From assembly GCA_964457945.1 (NCBI GenBank), contig CAYWFX010000010.1, positions 17,809 to 81,808 of the forward strand: a stretch of DNA of 64,000 nucleotides, written 5' to 3'. Below the pieces are notes generated by a model. It ran no database searches, had not been told where the DNA came from, and was given only the letters and a program-made list of their open reading frames with translations. A program made the translations under genes and the position numbers. The stretch is from PHAA01 sp964457945 (GTDB lineage Bacteria > Bacillota > Syntrophomonadia > Syntrophomonadales > Syntrophomonadaceae). Positions within the stretch are counted from its first letter, which is position 1. Every line of letters begins with the position of its first letter. Below are positions 17,979 to 26,777 of this stretch, piece by piece.

Positions 17979-18443
17979 CTATTTTTTATTTATTGCCTCC
18001 GCCACTTGCTCGCTTACCTTAGATGCAGCAGATGATATATTATCCAATGTCTGGTTAATTTTCATGTCTTCACAACCGGGTTTTTCCAAACGGATTTTGT
18101 GGTTGGTAAAAAGTGCGGCTATTAGGCCTATGACTGTTAACGGGGGCATTATTATAGTTGCCAATATTATAATAGTTAGCGGTAAATCGATTATGGTGTT
18201 ACCATTTTTACTAATTATCAACTTGGTTATATTGCAGGTCTTAACCAACTTTTTGACTGTCGTCCAAAAACCAGACTTGCAACAAGTTTCATTTTGGGGA
18301 GCTTTTATTTTATCCATTTTTTCCAGATAAATAAGTGCTTCCACAACATCATTGTTGCATTTTTCCAGGGCTTCCTTGGCCTCCTCATAACTAACATTCG
18401 CTCTTTCCCTTAGCATTTCTATAAGTTCTAAACTAACGGCCAT
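17979..18443 (-). CDS. DUF4342-like protein with UBA-type helix bundle and membrane region
   Basis: About 154 residues. The N-terminal 45 residues (LRERANVSYEEAKEALEKCNNDVVEALIYL) form a UBA/TS-N-like three-helix bundle, as in DUF4342 proteins. A central hydrophobic stretch (LTIIILATIIMPPLTVIGLIAALF) is a membrane segment or re-entrant hairpin, and the C-terminus is an amphipathic helix. ATG 18443 is preferred because GGGAGGA is seven bases upstream; the longer in-frame starts sit on or before that site. It lies 11 bases upstream of the response regulator, so it heads that operon and may be an accessory sensor. Confidence 0.7.
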   Translation of the reverse strand: MAVSLELIEMLRERANVSYEEAKEALEKCNNDVVEALIYLEKMDKIKAPQNETCCKSGFWTTVKKLVKTCNITKLIISKNGNTIIDLPLTIIILATIIMPPLTVIGLIAALFTNHKIRLEKPGCEDMKINQTLDNISSAASKVSEQVAEAINKK

Positions 18444-18534
18444 GTTCATTCCTCCCATATATTAATTCATTATAACATCGTTAGTATAAAACAGATGAAT
18501 TAGAGGATTCTTAGACAAAGATTAAGATTTGATT

Positions 18535-18563
18535 AAAAAACGAGTGGGGTTAAATCCCACCCG
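18535..18563 (-). terminator. Rho-independent terminator after the HesB-like gene
   Basis: Read on the minus strand, CGGGTGGG pairs with CCCCACTCG (one G-T) around ATTTAA and is followed by a run of six T. It ends transcription of the HesB-like selenoprotein gene. Confidence 0.8.
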
Positions 18564-18606
18564 TTCTTATTTTTTCATAAATGATACTCCTATTATACCT
18601 GCAACT

Positions 18607-18936
18607 CTAGCCGCAGGAGGAACAAGAAGAGCATCCACCGCTGTCAGCAGCTTCTTTTTCGGGAAGAATCTTAAAGTAGGTCTGTCCCTCTTGTTGGAAA
18701 GAACTGACTGTGAAGCCTTTGCTCATTTCTAAAAGATTATCTTCTACCACAAAATGGAGGCCGTCATGTTCTTCAACCTTATCATTTTTAGCTGGTTCAT
18801 CCAGAACCAGATTATAAGACATGCCCCCTCAGCCAACACTAGCATTAATTCGTAAATACATGGTATCCATTTTTCTTTCCTTCAAGATTTCTTTTATATC
18901 CTGAACGGCTTCGGCTGATATTCTTACCATATCCAT
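18607..18936 (-). CDS. HesB/IscA-like selenoprotein (in-frame UGA at codon 36)
   Basis: Read from ATG 18936 (AGGGTGTG upstream), the frame is open for 35 codons, meets UGA at 18831-18829, and continues for 73 more to give 109 residues. The first part (RISAEAVQDIKEILKE, then YLRINASVG) and the part after UGA (GGMSYNLVLDEP) join into the HesB/IscA core, with the UGA exactly where the family has its first conserved Cys before Gly-Gly. The C-terminus is Cys-rich (GGCSSCSSCG). A perfect hairpin 18 bases after the UGA fits a bacterial SECIS. HesB-like selenoproteins are a known family. The alternative, a nonsense mutation or a separate 71-residue gene from ATG 18822, is less likely because both halves are conserved. 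Probable role: Fe-S or redox chemistry. Confidence 0.85.
18792..18810 (-). promoter_or_regulatory. Candidate bacterial SECIS element (HesB-like gene)
   Basis: On the minus strand CTGGTTC-TGGAT-GAACCAG is a perfect 7-pair stem with a five-base loop whose second base is G. The loop begins 25 bases after the UGA. Stem length, distance and a G in the first two loop positions meet the published bacterial SECIS consensus, which directs SelB to recode UGA. Confidence 0.75.
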
Positions 18937-19118
18937 ATTAATCACACCCTTTTAAAAATATTTAGCTTGGCTTTTGGGAATTATCTATTCTTAGTATGCC
19001 CTGAAAATTACTTCCCAATTACCCCCTAAGGGTATTTTAGACCAGTCTCTGTGATTTGACAAGGGGATATTAAATTTTTTCATTAACAGTCAAGAAAAAT
19101 TCTAAAGGTTCTCATCCC

Positions 19119-20114
19119 TTACTGCGGTGCAAAGCAAAAACCTTTTTTATGAAACAATTCCAGGCAGAGCGCAACCACATCCCGGTCATAAAGTTTGCCG
19201 GCATTTGAGGATATTTCTTCCAAGGCTGCCTCAATACCCAACGCTGGACGATAAGGGCGATGAGAAGAAATGGCTTCAACTACATCCGCTACGGTAATGA
19301 TGCGAGCTTCCAGCAGAATATCGTGGTATTTTAACCCACCAGGATAACCGCTGCCATCGCACTTTTCATGGTGTTGTTGGATAATGCGCGCAATGGGCGA
19401 ATCGAAGTCAATGGACTTCAACATGTCATAGGCTATCTGCGGATGAGCTTTTATAATGGTGAATTCTATCGGATCAAGTGTGCCTGGTTTACTCAAGTAC
19501 TCTGCGGGTATTGATATTTTACCGATATCGTGCAGTATAGAGGCTATATATATGCCGTTTTTGTCCTTATCATTTAGATTCATCTCATCTGCTATGGCAC
19601 AGGCCAATTGGCAGACTTTTTTCTGATGACCGGAGGTATAGGGATCGCGCTTTTCCACCATCAGGGAAAGACTTTCCACGGTTTGCAACAGAACCTGCTG
19701 CAGTTTAGTTTCAGCTTTGCGACGAGCTATAATGTGCTTCCATTCCCGGAGGGCACGCACTACGAAATCCGGCATATTAGCAAAGGTATCCGGGGATTTT
19801 ACTATGTAATCCAATGCTCCCGCTTTCATGGCTCCAACTGCCAGTTCCTCATTGCCGTGGCTGGTCATAAGAACCACCGGAAAGAGGGAATCCTCACGGA
19901 TGGTCGGTAGTAACTCTACGCCTTTGCCATCGGGGAGCAGCCAATCGCATAATACTATATCGGGAACATTGTTAATCAGGTAATAGCGTGATGAGGCTAC
20001 ACTAGATTTAATGGACAGATTAAAACTAGCCCGATGTGCATCAAAGGCTCGTTGTATTAATTCAATATGAGCTTCATCATCATCGACAATTAATACATTA
20101 AACGATTTATCCAT
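19119..20114 (-). CDS. Response regulator with HD-GYP c-di-GMP phosphodiesterase domain
   Basis: A 331-residue RpfG-like protein. The receiver domain (residues 1-125) has Asp57 in IVLCDWLLPDGKG. The HD-GYP domain (about 150-325) has HDIGK with metal ligands, IIKAHPQIAYDML, QQHHEKCDGSGYPGGL and ITVADVVEAISS. HD-GYP proteins hydrolyse cyclic di-GMP and link two-component signals to motility or surface behaviour. It is the last of three co-directional signalling genes behind the multi-PAS kinase. Confidence 0.9.
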   Translation of the reverse strand: MDKSFNVLIVDDDEAHIELIQRAFDAHRASFNLSIKSSVASSRYYLINNVPDIVLCDWLLPDGKGVELLPTIREDSLFPVVLMTSHGNEELAVGAMKAGALDYIVKSPDTFANMPDFVVRALREWKHIIARRKAETKLQQVLLQTVESLSLMVEKRDPYTSGHQKKVCQLACAIADEMNLNDKDKNGIYIASILHDIGKISIPAEYLSKPGTLDPIEFTIIKAHPQIAYDMLKSIDFDSPIARIIQQHHEKCDGSGYPGGLKYHDILLEARIITVADVVEAISSHRPYRPALGIEAALEEISSNAGKLYDRDVVALCLELFHKKGFCFAPQ

Positions 20115-20140
20115 GTTCTATCCCCCTAGCTGCAAACATA

Positions 20141-20581
20141 TTAATAAGGTTTGGCATTCCATCCCAACCAGTACATACCTAATTCATTCATTAATTGGGC
20201 AAATTTAGTGAAATCAATAGGTTTCACCAGGAAACTATTGACATGATTGCGATAGGCAGCACAAATATCATTTTCCGATTCGGATGATGTAAGCACAACC
20301 GTGGGGATAACCCGCAAATGCTCCGAATTTTTGATTTCACTGAGAACAGTCAAGCCATCCATTTTGGGTAGACGCAGATCCAATAGAATTAAATTGGGTA
20401 AAGGATAATTATCGGCTCGAGTGTATTTGCCGCGACGAAATAAATAATCTAGAGCATCTTCACCATCAGAGCAATGTATAATTCGGTTAGCGATGCGCTG
20501 AGTCTCAAAGTTGCGTTTGACCATTTCAGCATGGTCCTCATTATCTTCTACCAGCAAAATTACCAGAGCTTCTCCGTTCAT
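20141..20581 (-). CDS. Single-domain response regulator (Rcp1-like)
   Basis: A 146-residue stand-alone receiver. The features ILLVEDNEDHAEMVKR, ALDYLFRRGKYTRAD and phosphoacceptor Asp68 in LILLDLRLPKMDG are typical of the Rcp1-type regulators paired with multi-PAS or phytochrome-like kinases. Its ATG shares one base with the kinase stop (TAATG), so it is translationally coupled. With no output domain it likely relays phosphate or acts by protein binding. Confidence 0.9.
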   Translation of the reverse strand: MNGEALVILLVEDNEDHAEMVKRNFETQRIANRIIHCSDGEDALDYLFRRGKYTRADNYPLPNLILLDLRLPKMDGLTVLSEIKNSEHLRVIPTVVLTSSESENDICAAYRNHVNSFLVKPIDFTKFAQLMNELGMYWLGWNAKPY

Positions 20582-23500
20582 TAATACGCCCTCCTATCAG
20601 TGGGGTCTGCTGTCTGGGGCAGAGTAAAATAAAACGTAGAGCCTTTTCCTAGACCCGCAGATTCTATCCATAGTCGACCTTGATGGTATTCAATAATCCT
20701 TTTCACTAGTGACAAACCGATACCAGTTCCCTCACATTTAGGGTCGAGCTTGTTAAACAGGCCGAAAATACTTTCGTGAAAGCGAGCTTCTATACCAACT
20801 CCATTGTCACGTACGAAGAAAGTCCATTCGCCGGTAGTGTCTAGAGAGCCAATTTCAATCTGCGGATGAGCCTGATTTCCCATGAATTTGATTGCGTTTT
20901 CTACTAAATTCTGCAGGACCTCGCGAATACGGGACTGGTCTGCGACTACTTCGGGTATACCGGGATCAATTATGAGCTTTACACCTGTCTCTTGCAGCCT
21001 TCCTGTGAGTAATTCAGACACCTCTAGGGCAAGAGTGCTCATGGAGAATCGACTGAAGGTATTAAGCAGGCGTCCGATTCGTGATAGCTCCAGCAAATCA
21101 TGGAGCAGATCGTCCATTTTTCCAGCAGCGTTGATAATTCTCTGTAGATCATTTTCCAAGCGGGAATGATTACTTTGTTTTAGATCATCCAGCAGTAATC
21201 CTGCAAATCCCTTGATAGTGATAAGAGGGCTGCGCAGGTCGTGAGATACAGTGTAGGTGAATCGTTCCATCTCAGCGTTTTTGGCTTCCAATTCCTTTAG
21301 TTGTTCGCTTATAATTTGTTCAGTCTTTTTGCGATCACTAATGTCAGAATACATAACATAAAAACCGTAACCAGTAATGGGCACTGAATTAATCATGACA
21401 TTGAACATTCTGCCATTTTTATGCTTGCGAACACTTTCCTTTTGGATTAACGCTCCATTGAATACTAAAAGGCGATTTTCTTTAAATTCCTCAAGGTACT
21501 CTGGGGGGACTATCAATTCATCTATTCGCTTGTGCCGACATTCTTCCAGCTGGTAACCAAATAGATTGAAAAACTGAGGGTTGACATTAATAATTTCTTG
21601 CTCCAGGTTACATAGGACAACAGCGTCGTGTGAATTAAAAAAAAGTGCCTGTAAATTTTGCCTTTGCTGTAATAATTCTGCTTCAGCCTGCTGACGTTCG
21701 CTTAAATCCCGGATAGCTGCGGCTCTGATTCTACGCCCTTGATATTCAAACATGCGTCCCTGTATTTCTACAGGCACACGGGAACCGTCTTTGCGCATTG
21801 CAATTCCCTCGTAGGGGAGTTCATAACCGGCAGCCATATGACTTTCAACTATTGAGCGTGATTCAGGAACTGCCAAGGCAATAGCATGCATACCTATCAT
21901 TTCCTGGTTATCATAGCCAAACATCTCGGCCGCTTGCTGGTTAACCTCGATACATATTCCATTTTCAGTAAGAATAATACCTTCAAAGCTCGCATCGGAT
22001 AAGGCTTTGAAACGTGCTTCCCCGACTCTCAGCGATTCTTCCACCTGCTTTTGCCAAGTCATATCCCATAAAGAAATAATGGTGCGTTGATCCGGCAACT
22101 TTATGCCATGAAATTCCACATCTCTTATCTGTCCGTTTTTACAGTGTACCCGGGCATTTCCCCTGGCTCTTTGCTTAAGCCGAAGCTGCTTATACCAATC
22201 TTGCATTAAAGCATTACGTGATTTTACTTTGGGGTAAGCCTTTTGCAGCCAAAGTTCCAGGGTGGGAATGTCTTCCAGAGTATAACCAGTAATTTCGGTA
22301 ACTCGAGAATTTAGAAAGACAAAAAGATTTTCATTATCAAGAATAGCGGTTCCAGTGGGGGAATGTTCCAGGGTCATCTTTAATGATTCACTCTGATTAA
22401 TAAGTTCGTTTTCCATTTGCTTGCGATTGCTAATATCGCGAATTGATTCGATAGCTCCGGTGATTTCCCCATTGGTATTATAAAGGGGAGTAGCTATGCC
22501 CCACAAATATGCTCCTTCATCACCGAAGTTGGGTACAAATAGTTCTACGGTTAGTTTATTGTCGACATGGTTTACATAAGGATAATGATGCTTTATAAGC
22601 TCATTGTCTTTCAAAACCATGTCGATTAAAATCGGTCGACGTTCACCGTAAAAGGGAATGGCGTACTCATAATTGCTCTTCCCCAACATTTCCATTGCAG
22701 ATAGGCCGGTCATTTTTTCCATAGCCCGGTTCCAAGCTAAGACCTCACCATGAGAATCGATGACCAGGGTAGCATCAGGCAAGAAATCAATGATGTTGTT
22801 CAGTAACATTTTTGATTCCTGCAAGGCTTCTTGCCCGTGTCTAAGCTCAGTAATGTCAATGGCTGAAGCCATAACGGCTGGTTCTCCATCATAAACACTT
22901 CGACTGCCGGTTAGATAAATCCAAACTGCCTCGGAATTTTTGCTCTGCAGTTTAAGTTCATAGGTAGAAGTAACATCTATACCTTGTTGGCGGGCTAGAC
23001 CTCTTTCCATGGCTATTTTACGGTATTCCGGGTGTACCACATCCCAGAAGTTCATCTTGAGAAGCTCTTCTTCACTGTAAGCAGTAAGTCTCATTAGAGC
23101 CGGATTTACATAAACGAAACGATCGCCTTTTATAATATATACAATAGCGGTGCTGTCTTCGGCCAGGGTGCGAAACTTTTGTTCGCTTGCTTCCAGTGCT
23201 TCCTGGATCTGTTTCTGTTCAGTAATATCACGCCCTGCCCCCTGAATAGCAATTGGGTGTTCACCTGCAAATATTAATCTGGTATTTAGTTCAATGCACA
23301 ACTTTTTTCCCTGGCGATCTAAAACTTCTATATTATAAGTGGTGATGTCAACGCCTTTTAGTTTTTCAATAATTTTGGAATTGACCAGATCCCGATATTC
23401 GGGAACTACTATGTCAATGACTTTCAGGCCTAGAATCTCTTGGGGAGTATAGCCTAAATTAAGTAGACCGTATTGGTTGAGACTGGTAAAACGTCCCTCT

Positions 23501-23619
23501 AAATCGGTTGTAAAGAGTAGAATAGCGGCGTTATTAAAGAGATCACGGTACATTTTTTCGCTTGCTTGCAGAGCTTGCTCCGCATGTTCCAGGTCTACCC
23601 GAGAAGAATGATAATCCAT
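20581..23619 (-). CDS. Cytoplasmic multi-PAS sensor histidine kinase
   Basis: A 1012-residue kinase with six tandem PAS/PAC modules (about 15-135, 143-262, 269-400, 409-525, 535-650 and 652-770; for example FTTDLEGRFTSLNQYGLLNLGYTPQEI) and no membrane segment. It ends in HisKA with His793 (VSHDLRSPLITIKG) and an HATPase domain (NLVENAIKF, VRDNGVGIE, GTGIGLSLVKRI). TAGGAGGT precedes the ATG. It feeds the Rcp1-like regulator and probably the HD-GYP regulator, making a redox, light or metabolite to c-di-GMP circuit. Which PAS domains bind a cofactor cannot be told by eye. Confidence 0.92.
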   Translation of the reverse strand: MDYHSSRVDLEHAEQALQASEKMYRDLFNNAAILLFTTDLEGRFTSLNQYGLLNLGYTPQEILGLKVIDIVVPEYRDLVNSKIIEKLKGVDITTYNIEVLDRQGKKLCIELNTRLIFAGEHPIAIQGAGRDITEQKQIQEALEASEQKFRTLAEDSTAIVYIIKGDRFVYVNPALMRLTAYSEEELLKMNFWDVVHPEYRKIAMERGLARQQGIDVTSTYELKLQSKNSEAVWIYLTGSRSVYDGEPAVMASAIDITELRHGQEALQESKMLLNNIIDFLPDATLVIDSHGEVLAWNRAMEKMTGLSAMEMLGKSNYEYAIPFYGERRPILIDMVLKDNELIKHHYPYVNHVDNKLTVELFVPNFGDEGAYLWGIATPLYNTNGEITGAIESIRDISNRKQMENELINQSESLKMTLEHSPTGTAILDNENLFVFLNSRVTEITGYTLEDIPTLELWLQKAYPKVKSRNALMQDWYKQLRLKQRARGNARVHCKNGQIRDVEFHGIKLPDQRTIISLWDMTWQKQVEESLRVGEARFKALSDASFEGIILTENGICIEVNQQAAEMFGYDNQEMIGMHAIALAVPESRSIVESHMAAGYELPYEGIAMRKDGSRVPVEIQGRMFEYQGRRIRAAAIRDLSERQQAEAELLQQRQNLQALFFNSHDAVVLCNLEQEIINVNPQFFNLFGYQLEECRHKRIDELIVPPEYLEEFKENRLLVFNGALIQKESVRKHKNGRMFNVMINSVPITGYGFYVMYSDISDRKKTEQIISEQLKELEAKNAEMERFTYTVSHDLRSPLITIKGFAGLLLDDLKQSNHSRLENDLQRIINAAGKMDDLLHDLLELSRIGRLLNTFSRFSMSTLALEVSELLTGRLQETGVKLIIDPGIPEVVADQSRIREVLQNLVENAIKFMGNQAHPQIEIGSLDTTGEWTFFVRDNGVGIEARFHESIFGLFNKLDPKCEGTGIGLSLVKRIIEYHQGRLWIESAGLGKGSTFYFTLPQTADPTDRRAY

Positions 23620-23754
23620 GCTAACCTCCTATATAAGTATGTTTATGCACGCTATCTAATCAAACCGCTTACGACCATTTTGTTGTTGGATGAATAGATG
23701 AATAGAGATGAGCTACAGGAAATGCAAAAAAATGACATTAAGGGTTAATTATTC

Positions 23755-23883
23755 TTAAAATTCTACAAAATCAAGTATAACTCCTTTAATGTGAAAATAT
23801 TCTTTAACATCGTCAATGGGAGAAATGATGTGTGAGCATAGCGGTAGGTGAGTATCAGGTTCGGGATGTATGCCTGCACGCAC
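23755..23883 (-). CDS. Possible small ORF or gene fragment downstream of the peptidase
   Basis: On the minus strand a frame stays open for more than 60 codons from just after the peptidase stop (about 23952) to TAA at 23755. It reads as protein-like sequence, with HPEPDTHLPLCSHIISP and DDVKEYFHIKGVILDFVEF at the end. The only usual start inside is GTG 23883, without a clear ribosome site. It may be the end of a decayed gene or an unrecognised small protein. The hairpin at 23891-23922 falls within the open frame, which argues against it being coding along its full length. Confidence 0.3.
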   Translation of the reverse strand: MRAGIHPEPDTHLPLCSHIISPIDDVKEYFHIKGVILDFVEF

Positions 23884-23890
23884 AGGAAGA

Positions 23891-23922
23891 GGCGAGCCTA
23901 TAAACTGAGATTTCGGCTCGCC
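23891..23922 (-). terminator. Hairpin after the C1 peptidase gene
   Basis: GGCGAGCC pairs with GGCTCGCC (8 perfect GC-rich pairs) around a 16-base loop, 32 bases after the peptidase stop on the minus strand. The T tract is poor. Confidence 0.45.
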
Positions 23923-23953
23923 CCAGAATTTGATCTTATAAATTGCTTTGTCT

Positions 23954-25006
23954 TTAGTTTAGTTTAGTAAGAATTATCTTATGGTGGTCCCCATCAACTT
24001 TGTATCCCATTTTCTCAGCTATTTCTTTCACAGACCCCAGTGGGTTTGACACTTTGCTTAATATGACGGGTTGGGTTAGGGAGATTCGTTTGCCATCGAC
24101 TTTCATGAATTTCATTCCCGGAGTGATTTCTATATGTGTAGCAAACTTAGGGGGCGTAATGTCTGTAGCGGTCCACGCTTCAAGTATGCACCAGCCCATA
24201 TAATTAATCCTGTTTAACCATTCATACGGCAGGTATGCGTACCCCTGGTCACCCCATTCGGCGCCCCAGGAATTTCTAAGAATCAAACAGCCCCGGTTAG
24301 GCAGGTCGCCGGCTATTCCAACCGCATGCCCCCCTCTGACTGAACCTTCTGGAAGCGGGAGAAAGTTGTTCTCATCTGGCTCGAAATTCTCGCATACCAG
24401 CAAAGCTATCATAAACGGACCTTCTCGTTTCAATGCCTGTCGCATAGCATCTAAAGTCTGGTCGCGGTTCAAATCATAAGATGAGCAAAGCTGAGCATAG
24501 GTATCAATTTTGAAAACAGATGCTGCATCCAGAGCATTATTGGAAACCTGAGGAACCTGGGGGATCGGTAGATCTGTCAAAGTCGAATAAGGCATAATAG
24601 TCTCGGGGCAGACCCCATACTTCTGTAATACCTTCATGGCTGTTTTGGGCTGAGTTCCTTCCTCAGACGGCATGCCATCGTTTTGCTTACAAAGGCTGTA
24701 AAGAAATGCTGCCGAAAGTCCGTCGCCAGGATAATCGCCCTGTTTGATTTCTTCAAAAGCTTTAATAGTCCAGGTGGAAGCACAGGCCACACAGCTTCCC
24801 CGCTGTTCCTGGTCGAAAACCGGGGGAAGATTCGGCCTATAGTCAATGGAGACGGCAGGTTCTTCCTCTATAGCACCGATAAGCTTGGTGTATATATAGT
24901 CTCGGGGGTCATAGGGTGAAGGAAAATACCTTAGTGGGTGGTTATTATGTTCTTTCGGCAGGCTCTCAAAAAACCTGCGTAGTTGGTAGACTATTTCAAA
25001 TGACAT
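23954..25006 (-). CDS. C1 (papain) family cysteine peptidase with a C-terminal stalk-like domain
   Basis: A 350-residue protein. After an N-terminal segment with YDPRDYIY comes the papain-type catalytic domain: FDQEQRGSCVACASTWTIKAFEE carries the active Cys, RGGHAVGIAGD the His, and LRNSWGAEWGDQGYAYLPYEW the Asn. The last 70 residues (GMKFMKVDGKRISL, then KEIAEKMGYKVDGD) resemble the copper-amine-oxidase-N-like stalk repeat of secreted Firmicutes proteins. No signal peptide is visible, so it may be cytoplasmic or spore-associated. AAAGGAGG precedes ATG 25006. Its substrate is unknown. Confidence 0.85.
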   Translation of the reverse strand: MSFEIVYQLRRFFESLPKEHNNHPLRYFPSPYDPRDYIYTKLIGAIEEEPAVSIDYRPNLPPVFDQEQRGSCVACASTWTIKAFEEIKQGDYPGDGLSAAFLYSLCKQNDGMPSEEGTQPKTAMKVLQKYGVCPETIMPYSTLTDLPIPQVPQVSNNALDAASVFKIDTYAQLCSSYDLNRDQTLDAMRQALKREGPFMIALLVCENFEPDENNFLPLPEGSVRGGHAVGIAGDLPNRGCLILRNSWGAEWGDQGYAYLPYEWLNRINYMGWCILEAWTATDITPPKFATHIEITPGMKFMKVDGKRISLTQPVILSKVSNPLGSVKEIAEKMGYKVDGDHHKIILTKLN

Positions 25007-25385
25007 TAAATTCTGCCTCCTTTACACTTTTCAGAACAGACCACAGAAATATAAGTGATTCTATATCGCAGATCAAATAACAAATTGATTGAATTGTTAT
25101 CTGTCACAATGTATGCTGAAAAAGGAATTTGCATGCCAGCGATTGGGGAGGCTAACCGACCATGAATTGTTAAGAAATCTTCACATTTTGCAGATATCAT
25201 ATTAACAATATTTTGCTATCATTAAACGTCAGGTAAATAGTGCCAAGGTCTTACATTTTAATAGTGGATTTACAATTTAATTCCGAATGATAGAAAATAT
25301 GAAGAAACCAATTTTTTCGAGAATCAATTAGATATTAGCCCCAGCCGGGCTATACATTATAACTTATGAGGGGGAATGACAAGAA
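25007..25385. other. Divergent intergenic region between peptidase and MacA-like genes
   Basis: About 380 bases without a credible gene. A small palindrome (TAGCCC-CAGCC-GGGCTA, 25337-25353) lies about 45 bases before the MacA-like ATG and could be an operator. A 64-codon minus-strand frame here has no ribosome site. Confidence 0.35.
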
Positions 25386-26738
25386 ATGGCAGGGAATGAG
25401 ACTGAACTAATGAATGCAGCGGTGACTAGAAAGAGCTGGCCGAAGCCGGTTAAAATTATTCTGATAGTTATGCTGCTAGTGGGTCTAGGCATCGGTGCTT
25501 ATTATACATACAAATCATTTAACAAAAAGGACCCCGTTAATCTAACCATGCCGGTTAGCACAGGTGCCATCGTAGATCAAATTCAGGCCACGGGAACAGT
25601 TAAGCCTCTGCATGAAGTAGACCTGTTCTTTCGACAGCAGGGAACTTTACAAGCTCTAAACGCTCGCAGTGGTGATTCAGTGAAAGAAGGCCAAGTTCTG
25701 GCTTTGCAAGATGATTCGACTTTGCAAGCTCAGGTACAGCAGGCTAAGAGCGATTTAGAGCAGGCCCAATACAAACTTCAACAGACCCAGCTTAATTATG
25801 AAAAAGTCAGTGCTGCGGCTAGCCGCCAAGATGAGCTATACAAGCAGGGAGCAATAACCAAGGTTGATTGGGAGCAAGCTAAACGCGATAGCGATAATGA
25901 GGCTATTAACATTAAGACGTCTCAGGTTGCAATTGAGACTTCGAAGGCCAAGTTGGTAATCGCTGAAACTAATTTAAAGAACGCTCAATTGACCGCTCCA
26001 TTTTCAGGGGTAGCTGCTACGGTTAACGGTGAGGTTGGGCAGGAAACCGGTAATTCTTCATCACCTATGTTCCACCTTATTAGCAATGAGCTAAAGATAT
26101 TGGCCATGGTAAATGAAGCTGATATTGGCCGGGTCCAATTAAATCAGGAAGTAGTTTTCACTGTCACCAGTTATCCGGGTAAGTCCTTTCAGGGAACAGT
26201 TGCCCGGATAAGTCCGCAGTCCACGACCGTAAGCAACGTGCAGCTCTACGAGGTGGACATTGCTGTAAAAGAATTATCGAAAGAGTTGCGAGCTGGTATG
26301 TCAGTAGCAGCTAAACTTATTATTGATAAACGGGATAAGGTGACCATGGTACCTAATATAGCATTTTCTTATGCTCAAACTTACCTGAAAAACAATAGTC
26401 AGAGTTCGAAAGCCAATTCAAGCGGGGGAGTAAATCAAAGCTCCGATAGTACTAAAGGAACTGCAAAAACTGCTGAAAACGCTGCTATGAAAAACGATAA
26501 GAAGGTACAGCAGGTGGTAGTTTTACAAGATGGCAAACCAGTTGTAAAACAAATTACAGCAGGCTTGAGTGATGGCCAGAATACCGAAGTTATTGAAGGT
26601 TTGAATCCAGGTGATCTGGTGGTAGTAGGTACTAATGCAGCTGCGCAGACTACCTCGTCAGGAACCAGCAGTGGTCAACAATCGGGTGGACAGCAGCGGT
26701 CTCCGGGCGGTGGAGGTATCGGGGGAGCTTTACACTAG
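25386..26738 (+). CDS. macA: MacA/HlyD-type membrane fusion (adaptor) protein
   Basis: A 450-residue adaptor of a MacAB-type exporter. It has one membrane anchor (IILIVMLLVGLGIGAYYTY), a lipoyl/barrel-sandwich half (GAIVDQIQATGTVKPLHEVDL), a long coiled-coil hairpin (about 100-200), the second lipoyl half (LTAPFSGVAATVNGEVGQ), beta-barrel and membrane-proximal domains, and a low-complexity Ser/Gly/Gln tail. It lies first in an adaptor-ATPase-permease operon. In Gram-positives such systems export peptides or antibiotics; the substrate is not identifiable. Confidence 0.88.
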   Translation: MAGNETELMNAAVTRKSWPKPVKIILIVMLLVGLGIGAYYTYKSFNKKDPVNLTMPVSTGAIVDQIQATGTVKPLHEVDLFFRQQGTLQALNARSGDSVKEGQVLALQDDSTLQAQVQQAKSDLEQAQYKLQQTQLNYEKVSAAASRQDELYKQGAITKVDWEQAKRDSDNEAINIKTSQVAIETSKAKLVIAETNLKNAQLTAPFSGVAATVNGEVGQETGNSSSPMFHLISNELKILAMVNEADIGRVQLNQEVVFTVTSYPGKSFQGTVARISPQSTTVSNVQLYEVDIAVKELSKELRAGMSVAAKLIIDKRDKVTMVPNIAFSYAQTYLKNNSQSSKANSSGGVNQSSDSTKGTAKTAENAAMKNDKKVQQVVVLQDGKPVVKQITAGLSDGQNTEVIEGLNPGDLVVVGTNAAAQTTSSGTSSGQQSGGQQRSPGGGGIGGALH

Positions 26739-26777
26739 TATTGTGGTGCCCCAAGAGGAAGGGTGTATAGTTAGATT

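Noticed and set aside
18607..18822. A separate 71-residue protein starting at ATG 18822
   Set aside because: It would lack the first half of the HesB fold and has no ribosome site; the upstream 35 codons in the same frame supply exactly the missing half.
25006..25200. 64-codon minus-strand ORF upstream of the C1 peptidase
   Set aside because: No ribosome site, and it runs through the peptidase leader, whose own AAAGGAGG site lies inside it.
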